A stretch of DNA of 64,000 nt, taken from contig JAWKHS010000015.1 in the NCBI GenBank assembly GCA_041394705.1, forward strand, positions 1-64,000, read 5' to 3'. Under the pieces are notes generated by a model that worked only from the letters and a program-made list of their open reading frames with translations, did not search any database and was not told where the DNA came from. Shown in pieces: positions 58,642-64,000 of the stretch (the first letter of the stretch is position 1; every line of letters begins with the position of its first letter). Position numbers and translations under genes: made by a program. This DNA is from Vicinamibacterales bacterium. Lineage in GTDB: Bacteria > Acidobacteriota > Vicinamibacteria > Vicinamibacterales > UBA2999.

Positions 58642-58662
58642 CCCGGCCCGCCAATGGCCGGG
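58642..58662 (+). terminator. Hairpin after the MBL-fold gene
   Basis: CCCGGCC-CGCCAAT-GGCCGGG, 7-bp GC stem within the 126-bp gap before the sigma factor gene. No T-tract; the rest of the gap holds no recognisable consensus promoter. Confidence 0.45.
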
Positions 58663-58738
58663 GCATGCCGGGAGGCGCAATTCCGGGCGTCCGGCGGCTG
58701 CTAACCAATCACCCCGGCCCGCCGTCCAAACCGGACGA

Positions 58739-59317
58739 ATGCACGACGCCGATCGCTCCGCCATTCAGGCGGTGACCGCGGGGGACTCCCAGGCGTTCCG
58801 GGCGCTCGTCGACCGGCACGGCCGCTACGTCTACCGTGTGGCCCATCGGCTGACGGGGAATCCGTCGGATGCGGAAGACGTCGCGCAGGATGCGTTCCTG
58901 AAGGCCTACCGGCAGCTCGGCCGTTTCGAGTCGCGGGCCGACTTCCGGACCTGGATCCACCGGATCACCGTGAACTGCGCCATCGACTTCATCCGCGCCC
59001 GGCGGTACCGGGAGACGGCGCACGACCCGGCGGACCTGGACCGCGACGCACCGGACGCCGCGGCGGCGAGCCACGCGCCGGCGCCCGACCGCCAGTACCT
59101 GAGCGCCGAGATCGGCGCGCGGGTCCACGAAGGCCTCGGCGGGCTGACCGCGCTCGAACGGGCCGCGTTCATGCTGCGGCACGTGGAAGGGTGCTCGATC
59201 AGCGAGATCGGGGCCGCGCTGGGATTGAAGACGGAAGCAGCCAAGCACAGCGTGTTCCGCGCCGTGCGCAAGATGCGGCTCGCGCTGGAGCCGCTGGTGG
59301 ACGTGCGTCATGACTGA
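58739..59317 (+). CDS. ECF-type RNA polymerase sigma factor
   Basis: A 192-residue sigma-70-family factor. Region 2 is VYRVAHRLTGNPSDAEDVAQ then DAFLKAYRQLGRFESRADFR and TWIHRITVNCAIDFIRARR; region 4 is LTALERAAFMLRHVEGCSIS with the HTH ISEIGAALGLKTEAAKHSVF. No regions 1.1 or 3. It overlaps the anti-sigma gene by 8 bp, indicating a sigma/anti-sigma pair. Target promoters probably include its own, but the -35 could not be defined. Confidence 0.94.
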   Translation: MHDADRSAIQAVTAGDSQAFRALVDRHGRYVYRVAHRLTGNPSDAEDVAQDAFLKAYRQLGRFESRADFRTWIHRITVNCAIDFIRARRYRETAHDPADLDRDAPDAAAASHAPAPDRQYLSAEIGARVHEGLGGLTALERAAFMLRHVEGCSISEIGAALGLKTEAAKHSVFRAVRKMRLALEPLVDVRHD

Positions 59318-60101
59318 GACGACCCCGCACCTGTCGCACGACGACCTGGTCGTGCACTACTACGGCGACGCGGGCGCCGATGCCGGACGGCTCGAGGCCC
59401 ACCTGGCCGGGTGCGCCGAGTGCCGGGCGGCGCTGGACCGGCTGGCACGGACCCTGTCGTTCGTCGACGCCGCGCCGGGCGAAGAGCCGGACGCCGGCTT
59501 CGAGGCGCGGCTCTGGTCCCGCCTGGCCCCGGCGCTGCACATCCCCCGGGCCCAGCCGCGATGGCGGACGGGCGCCACCCGGTGGGCGCTCCTGGCCGCG
59601 GCCGCCGGCCTCGTCCTGGCCTTCGTGGGCGGATGGCTCGTCCGCGATCGGTCGGCCGCGGCGCCGGCCGTCGCGACCACCGCGCCGGCTCCGTCCGCGG
59701 GGTCCGGCGAGGCGCCCGCCGCCGTACAGACCCGCGTGCTCGTGCTGGCGGTCGGCGACCACCTCGAGCGCACGGAGGCCGTGCTGGCCGAGCTGATGAA
59801 CACGAGCGACGTGGGGATGGAACGCGACCGGGCGGCCGAACTGGTCGCCGCGAACCGCCTGCTCCGGCAGACGGCCGCGCAGACGGGCGAGGACGAGCTC
59901 GACGACGTGCTCGGCGACATCGAGCGCGTGCTGGTGGAAGTGGCCAACGCGCCGCCCGAGGCGTCGGACGCTGCGCTCGAGGCGCTGCGCGCCCGCGTCG
60001 AACGGCGGGGGATTCTGTTTCGTGTCCGCGTGCTCGGCGACGAGCTGCGCGCACGCCAGGCGCCGGCACCGTCGCCGGCCGTGAAGGGGAAGACGTCATG
60101 A
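59310..60101 (+). CDS. Membrane anti-sigma factor (zinc-finger type)
   Basis: A 263-residue protein: N-terminal zinc-finger-like anti-sigma domain with HLAGCAECRAAL (HxxxCxxC, about residues 31-38), one membrane helix about residues 90-107 (WALLAAAAGLVLAFVGGWLV), an Ala/Pro linker and a periplasmic helical region (VLAELMNTSDVGMERDRAAE, DIERVLVEVANAPP). It should hold the ECF factor until a cell-envelope signal arrives. Coupled to the sigma gene upstream and the HEAT protein downstream (4-bp overlap). Confidence 0.85.
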   Translation: MTETTPHLSHDDLVVHYYGDAGADAGRLEAHLAGCAECRAALDRLARTLSFVDAAPGEEPDAGFEARLWSRLAPALHIPRAQPRWRTGATRWALLAAAAGLVLAFVGGWLVRDRSAAAPAVATTAPAPSAGSGEAPAAVQTRVLVLAVGDHLERTEAVLAELMNTSDVGMERDRAAELVAANRLLRQTAAQTGEDELDDVLGDIERVLVEVANAPPEASDAALEALRARVERRGILFRVRVLGDELRARQAPAPSPAVKGKTS

Positions 60102-61381
60102 CCGTGTCGAGAATCGTGCGTGTGGCCGTGCTCGCGGCCCTGATGGCCACGCCCGCGTCAGGGCAGGCCTTCGACGCCTCCGCCGGCGAACAGGCGCGGG
60201 CACAGGCGGCGGCCGAACGGGATCGCGAGCGCGCCGACCGGGACCGCGAGCGGTCCGCCCGCGAGGTGGACCGCGAACGGCGCGACTACGAGCGGGCGCT
60301 CGACGCCCTCGAGGACGCCGAGTGGACGCAGGCGCTCGCGCGCTTCCAGGCCGTGGCCGAGCAGGCGGGCGCCCGCGCGGACGGCGCCATCTACTGGAAG
60401 GCGTACGCCCTCGACAGGCTCGGCCGGCAGGCCGACGCCCTCACGGCCATCGCCGACCTCGCGCGGCGGTTCCCGAAGAGCCGCTGGATTGGCGATGCCC
60501 GCGCCCTCGAGGTGCAGGTGCGCGCCCGGGTGGGCCAGCCGGTGGTCGTGGACGCGTCGGGTGACGACGAGATCAAGCTGCTGGCGCTGAACGCGCTCCA
60601 GAACTCGGCGCCCGAACAGGCGCTGCCGCTGCTGCGCCAGGTGCTGCAGGGCACGCAGTCGCTCAAGCTCAAGGAGCGCGCCCTGTTCGTGCTCGCGCAG
60701 AGCGACTCGCCCGAGGCGCGGCGCCTGATGTCCGAGATCGCCCGCCAGGGGAATCCCGACCTGCAGCGCAAGGCCATCGACTACCTGGGCGTGCACGGCA
60801 GCAGCGAGAACCGCGCGCTCCTCGCGGAGGTGTACGGCGCGGCCGACGACGACGTCAAGCGCCGGGTGCTGCGCGCCTACATGGTGGCCGGCGACCGCGC
60901 GCGCGTCCTCGCGGCCGCCACGGGCGAGTCGAATGCGGCGCTCCGCTCGGAGGCCGTGCGGCAGCTCGGCGTCATGGGCGCCCACGACGAACTGTGGCAG
61001 CTCTACGGCAAGGAGCGCGACGCGGAGGTGAAGCGCGACATCCTGCAGGCGATGTTCGTGGGCGGCGATGCGCCCCGCCTGATTCAGCTCGCCAAGACCG
61101 AGACCGATCCCGCGCTCCGGCGCACCGCCGTGCGGAACCTCGGGCTGATGCGGGCCTCGGCGACGGGCTCCGCCCTGGTCGAGATCTACACGTCCAACGC
61201 GCCGTCCGAGGTGAAGGCCGCCGTCGTGCAGGGGCTTTTCGTGCAGAACAACGCCGAGGCGCTGGTCGGCCTCGCTCGCAAGGAGACCGATCCGGCGCGC
61301 AAGAAGGATCTCGTGCAGAAGCTGTCGGTCATGAAGTCCAAGGCCGCCGTGGACTACATGCTGGAACTGCTCGGGAAGTGA
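60098..61381 (+). CDS. Secreted HEAT/TPR-repeat protein
   Basis: A 427-residue exported protein: signal peptide (about residues 1-23), a highly charged Arg/Asp/Glu coiled segment (RDRERADRDRERSAREVDRE, about 41-60), TPR-like repeats (about 70-150), then HEAT repeats (LKLLALNALQNS-type helices to the end). Overlaps the anti-sigma gene (ATGA), so it belongs to the sigma-factor operon. It may be a periplasmic signal-sensing scaffold. Confidence 0.82.
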   Translation: MTVSRIVRVAVLAALMATPASGQAFDASAGEQARAQAAAERDRERADRDRERSAREVDRERRDYERALDALEDAEWTQALARFQAVAEQAGARADGAIYWKAYALDRLGRQADALTAIADLARRFPKSRWIGDARALEVQVRARVGQPVVVDASGDDEIKLLALNALQNSAPEQALPLLRQVLQGTQSLKLKERALFVLAQSDSPEARRLMSEIARQGNPDLQRKAIDYLGVHGSSENRALLAEVYGAADDDVKRRVLRAYMVAGDRARVLAAATGESNAALRSEAVRQLGVMGAHDELWQLYGKERDAEVKRDILQAMFVGGDAPRLIQLAKTETDPALRRTAVRNLGLMRASATGSALVEIYTSNAPSEVKAAVVQGLFVQNNAEALVGLARKETDPARKKDLVQKLSVMKSKAAVDYMLELLGK

Positions 61382-61397
61382 GGCGGGGGACACGGCC

Positions 61398-62243
61398 ATG
61401 ACGCTCGACGTCCTGATCGTCCTCGCGCTCACGGCGGCGTCGGCCGCGCAACCGGCCGCGGAGGCGCCGTCCATCCGGAACGGCAGCGTCCTTCCGCGTC
61501 AGACGTCGGGCAGCCTGGCGCGGACGATCGCCGACCTCTCCGGGCCCGCGGCAGAACCGGTGTGGATCGGATGGAGCGTGCCGTCCGCCTCGCGCGACGA
61601 CGCATCCGGCTGGTACGGCGGCTGCCGCCTGGAGCCGGGAAGCGATCGCGGCGCCATGCCCGCCGGGGGACAGGTGGCGTACCTCGAGCCGTCGCGGCGG
61701 CTGGCCGTCTTCGTGCGCGTGTCGGGCGGCCAGGTGGATCGGATTCGCGGCTTCTCGATGGCCTGCCCGGTGGATGCGGGCGGCCGGACCGTCTACTGGC
61801 TGGCGGGCACCGGTCCGGTCGAGAGCGCGCGGTGGCTGGCCGACCGCGCGTCGGGCGGCGCGGAGCGCCGTCTGGCCGACGGCGCGCTCGCGGCCCTGGC
61901 CATGCACGCCGCGCCCGAGGCGCTGGACGCGCTGCTGGCGGCCGCGCGGACCGGCGGCACCCCGCGCCTGCGCGGGCAGGCGCTCTTCTGGCTCGCCCAG
62001 CGCGCGGGCCAGCAGGCGGTCGGCGCCATCGCCGACGCCATCGCGCGCGATCCCGACACCGAGGTCAAGAAGCGCGCCGTCTTCGCCCTGAGCCAACTGC
62101 CGGCCGACGAGGGCGTGCCGAAGCTGATCGAGGTGGCGCGCGCGCATTCGAACCCGGTCGTGCGGAAGCAGGCGTTCTTCTGGCTCGGCCAGTCGAAGGA
62201 TCCGCGCGCGCTCGCGTTCTTCAAGGAAGTGCTCGCCCGCTAG
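61398..62243 (+). CDS. Secreted HEAT-repeat protein
   Basis: A 281-residue exported protein with a signal peptide (about residues 1-18) and a central domain with WIGWSVPS and GGCRLEP, followed by three to four HEAT repeats (LRGQALFWLAQRAGQQAVGA, EVKKRAVFALSQLPADEGVP, VRKQAFFWLGQSKDPRALAF). It starts 16 bp after the previous HEAT gene and completes the four-gene sigma operon. Function unknown. Confidence 0.82.
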   Translation: MTLDVLIVLALTAASAAQPAAEAPSIRNGSVLPRQTSGSLARTIADLSGPAAEPVWIGWSVPSASRDDASGWYGGCRLEPGSDRGAMPAGGQVAYLEPSRRLAVFVRVSGGQVDRIRGFSMACPVDAGGRTVYWLAGTGPVESARWLADRASGGAERRLADGALAALAMHAAPEALDALLAAARTGGTPRLRGQALFWLAQRAGQQAVGAIADAIARDPDTEVKKRAVFALSQLPADEGVPKLIEVARAHSNPVVRKQAFFWLGQSKDPRALAFFKEVLAR

Positions 62244-62276
62244 CGCACGGGGGCGGGCCGCCTGCCGGCGAGGCTC

Positions 62277-62282
62277 TATACT
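62277..62282 (+). promoter_or_regulatory. -10 element placing the asparaginase on a leaderless transcript
   Basis: TATACT ends 7 nt before the ATG at 62290, with no ribosome-binding sequence. Confidence 0.5.
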
Positions 62283-62289
62283 GCCCGCC

Positions 62290-63381
62290 ATGACGGGATG
62301 GCAGCTTCGGCTGGTGGCTGTCGGCGTGAGCCTGGCGTGCGCGGGGACGGCGAGCCCGGTGGCCCAGGCCCCGGCGTCCGCGCGTCCGGTGGTGTGGGTG
62401 CTGGCCACCGGCGGCACCATCTCCGGACGGGGCGCGTCCTCGACGTCCCTGGCGAACTACTCGTCGGGGTCGCTCGGCGGGGACGAGCTCGTGGCGGCGG
62501 TGCCCGAACTCAAGGACGTCGCCGACATCCGCGTCGAGCAGGTCGCCAACGTCAGCAGCACCGACATCACGGTGGAGCACTGGCTCAGGCTGGCCAACCG
62601 CATCAACGCCCTCTTCGACGCCGACCCGAAGGTGGCCGGCGTGGTCGTCACGCACGGGACGAACACGCTCGAGGAGACCGCGTACTTCCTGAACCTGACG
62701 GTCCGGCACGATCGTCCCGTCGTGCTCGTCGGCTCGATGCGGCCGGCGTCGGCGATCAGCGCCGACGGCCCCCTCAACCTGCTCAACGCCGTGCGGACCG
62801 CCGTGTCGAAGGACGCGGTCGGCAAGGGCGTGCTGGTCGTCCTGAACGACGAGGTCAACGGCGCACGCGACGTCACCAAGACGAACACCTACCGCGTGGA
62901 GACGTTCCGGGCGCCGGAGCTCGGCCTGCTCGGCTACGTGGACGCCGATGCCGTCACGTTCTACCGCGCCTCGCTCAAGCGGCACACGGCGCGCTCGGAG
63001 TTCGACGTCCGGGGCCGCTCCAGCCTGCCGGCGGTCGAGATCCTCTACTCCTACGTGCAGCCGACGACGGCGCTCGTCTCGGCCCTGGTCCAGGGCGGCG
63101 CGCAGGGGATCGTGTTCGCGGGCACCGGCGCCGGCCTCGTCTCGACGGCCGAGCGCGAGTCGCTGCAGCCGCTGCTGGCGATGCCGGCGGCCACCCGGCC
63201 CGTGCTCGTGCGCTCGAACCGGACCGGCAACGGCCGGGTGCTCGCACTGCCCGCCTACGACGCCCTGGGCATGGTGCCCGGAGACAACCTGACGCCGCAG
63301 AAGGCGCGCGTGCTGCTGATGCTCGCCCTCACGCGCACGCGCGACCTGGCCGGGATCCGGCGCATGTTCTCGGAGTATTGA
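62290..63381 (+). CDS. Type II (periplasmic) L-asparaginase
   Basis: A 363-residue enzyme with signal peptide (about residues 1-26) hydrolysing asparagine to aspartate and ammonia. Catalytic motifs: nucleophile Thr in LATGGTISGRG, VVTHGTNTLEETAYF with the second Thr and the Asp/Lys region, SMRPASAISADGPLNLLNAV, and VLNDEVNGARDVTKTNTYR. Length and motif order match the family. The export signal and ATGGTI form argue for type II. Confidence 0.95.
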   Translation: MTGWQLRLVAVGVSLACAGTASPVAQAPASARPVVWVLATGGTISGRGASSTSLANYSSGSLGGDELVAAVPELKDVADIRVEQVANVSSTDITVEHWLRLANRINALFDADPKVAGVVVTHGTNTLEETAYFLNLTVRHDRPVVLVGSMRPASAISADGPLNLLNAVRTAVSKDAVGKGVLVVLNDEVNGARDVTKTNTYRVETFRAPELGLLGYVDADAVTFYRASLKRHTARSEFDVRGRSSLPAVEILYSYVQPTTALVSALVQGGAQGIVFAGTGAGLVSTAERESLQPLLAMPAATRPVLVRSNRTGNGRVLALPAYDALGMVPGDNLTPQKARVLLMLALTRTRDLAGIRRMFSEY

Positions 63382-63415
63382 CGCGCCGCCCGCCCGCGCC
63401 TTCCGGCCCGCCCGG

Positions 63416-63421
63416 TATACT
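63416..63421 (+). promoter_or_regulatory. -10 element for the small membrane protein
   Basis: TATACT, 13 nt before the GTG at 63435, identical in sequence to the asparaginase -10. Gives a leader of only about 7 nt. Confidence 0.45.
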
Positions 63422-63434
63422 CCAGGGCAGGCCC

Positions 63435-63791
63435 GTGGCGCTCGAGTCGTCCGACATCCTTCCCGGCATCTACGCGGCGTTCGCGACCGTCGTCCTGTTC
63501 GTGATCCTCTCGGCCCTCTTCGTGGGCGCCGAGACGGCGGCGGGCGGGTCGGTGGCGGCCGGGGCGGTGGGTTCGGGGGCCTTCGGGTTCTACACCGTCG
63601 CGCGCGGCCTGGCGGCGCCGCTGCGCGGCGCTCTCCAGTTCGCGCGCCCGTGGCTGTGGTTCACGGTGTGGGCCGCGGTGGGACTCTACGACGGCCGCTA
63701 CCAGCCGATGCTCGCGTCGGCCGCGCTGGCCCTCGGCATGGCCACCTGCTATCTGATGGGCGGCGCCGTCGCCGCGTGGCGGCGCCGCTGA
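63435..63791 (+). CDS. Small integral membrane protein
   Basis: A 118-residue protein with three to four hydrophobic helices (about 9-30, 35-55, 62-82, 90-112) and an Arg-rich C-terminus (AAWRRR). No family is recognised and no charged or catalytic motif stands out. It starts at GTG 63435. Its neighbours give no hint of role. Confidence 0.6.
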   Translation: MALESSDILPGIYAAFATVVLFVILSALFVGAETAAGGSVAAGAVGSGAFGFYTVARGLAAPLRGALQFARPWLWFTVWAAVGLYDGRYQPMLASAALALGMATCYLMGGAVAAWRRR

Positions 63792-63859
63792 CGCCCGGCG
63801 GGCGCGGGGCGCACGCGGCCGCATGGCGCGGGCCCGCCCGATCCACTACCATCTCGCAC

Positions 63860-64000
63860 ATGCGTCGGGCTGGCGTCGAGCAGCGGCTGGACCAGATGTC
63901 GGTGACGATGGACCAGCGCGAGCTGACCGTCGGCGGGCGATCCGTCACCTACGGCACGCTCGTCCCGAAGGCGCCGCCGCCGGAATCGGGCTATCCGCTG
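63860..64000 (+). CDS. Unknown protein, N-terminal 47 residues (cut by window end)
   Basis: An open frame from ATG 63860 to the end of the window with no stop. The visible sequence (MRRAGVEQRLDQMSVTMDQR, then ELTVGGRSVTYGTLVPKAPP) looks like a strand-rich start of an alpha/beta-hydrolase or esterase, where a conserved tetrapeptide before the first core strand is usual, but too little is seen to be sure. Confidence 0.45.
   Translation, partial: MRRAGVEQRLDQMSVTMDQRELTVGGRSVTYGTLVPKAPPPESGYPL

Noticed and set aside
1..64000. tRNA, rRNA, CRISPR arrays, insertion sequences, prophage and attachment sites
   Set aside because: Looked for cloverleaf T-loop motifs, spaced direct repeats, transposase or integrase motifs and terminal inverted repeats; nothing convincing was found by eye. 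A covariance-model scan would be decisive.

Overview
The window is dense (longest gene-free stretch 221 bp), uniformly GC-rich and full of 1-17 bp gene overlaps. An Acidobacteriota member, probably Vicinamibacteria-like, is the best guess: it carries an orphan two-domain FtsX permease of the type expanded in Acidobacteria, a cdaA-cdaR-glmM block, EutN-type microcompartment genes and many exported proteins. This assignment is inference from gene content; there is no rRNA in the window. No tRNA, rRNA, CRISPR array, insertion sequence or prophage was seen.

Layout. 0-6.2 kb (+): ftsH 3' end, folP, then cdaA-cdaR-glmM (c-di-AMP synthesis beside cell-wall amino sugar synthesis), pdxJ and a small hydrolase. 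6.2-11.8 kb (+): TPR and YHS proteins leading into a compact bacterial microcompartment locus (class II aldolase with a C-terminal encapsulation-like helix, one BMC-H, three BMC-P, a tiny Cys-rich protein, a D-2-hydroxyacid dehydrogenase), then nth and a secreted cyclophilin. 11.8-20.5 kb: DUF72 and an Spx/ArsC-family gene on the minus strand, queE and queC on plus, a diguanylate cyclase and a lipoprotein, an alanyl-tRNA editing protein, the FtsX permease and a Dnmt2-type cytosine methyltransferase. 20.5-28.3 kb: crystallin-fold protein, SDR, ALDH, NicO-like and YeiH-like transporters, and a 966-residue secreted BNR-repeat protein. 28.3-34.6 kb (-): an ABC exporter (GldA/F/G-like), DUF4340 protein and D-Ala-D-Ala carboxypeptidase, one operon. 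34.8-45.1 kb: penicillin acylase, ArsR plus P-type metal ATPase, receiver-PilZ protein, zinc-ribbon/acidic-tail protein, larE, GT-C membrane protein, pal. 45.2-53.2 kb: nearly the whole UMP pathway, pyrK-pyrD-pyrF on minus and pyrR-pyrB-pyrC-pyrE on plus with a structured leader. 53.2-64 kb: secreted proteins, diheme cytochrome, aminotransferase V, AhpD-family gene, MBL hydrolase, ECF sigma/anti-sigma/HEAT operon, asparaginase.

The most striking result is a pair of genes that look broken by one in-frame TGA but are better read as selenoproteins. In the Spx/ArsC-family gene (12723-13058, minus) TGA stands exactly where the first Cys of the redox CxxC belongs; in the AhpD-family gene (55902-56498, minus) TGA replaces the second Cys of CxxC. 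In both, a perfect 6-7 bp hairpin with a small AGTT-type loop follows 17-22 nt after the TGA, the geometry expected of a bacterial SECIS element. Other points worth attention are the microcompartment with almost no enzymes and a Cys4 peptide bearing an encapsulation-like helix, a bacterial Dnmt2 homologue close to queuosine genes, a pyr leader that can hide the ribosome site of a 42-codon leader ORF, and a recurrent promoter layout that predicts leaderless mRNAs.
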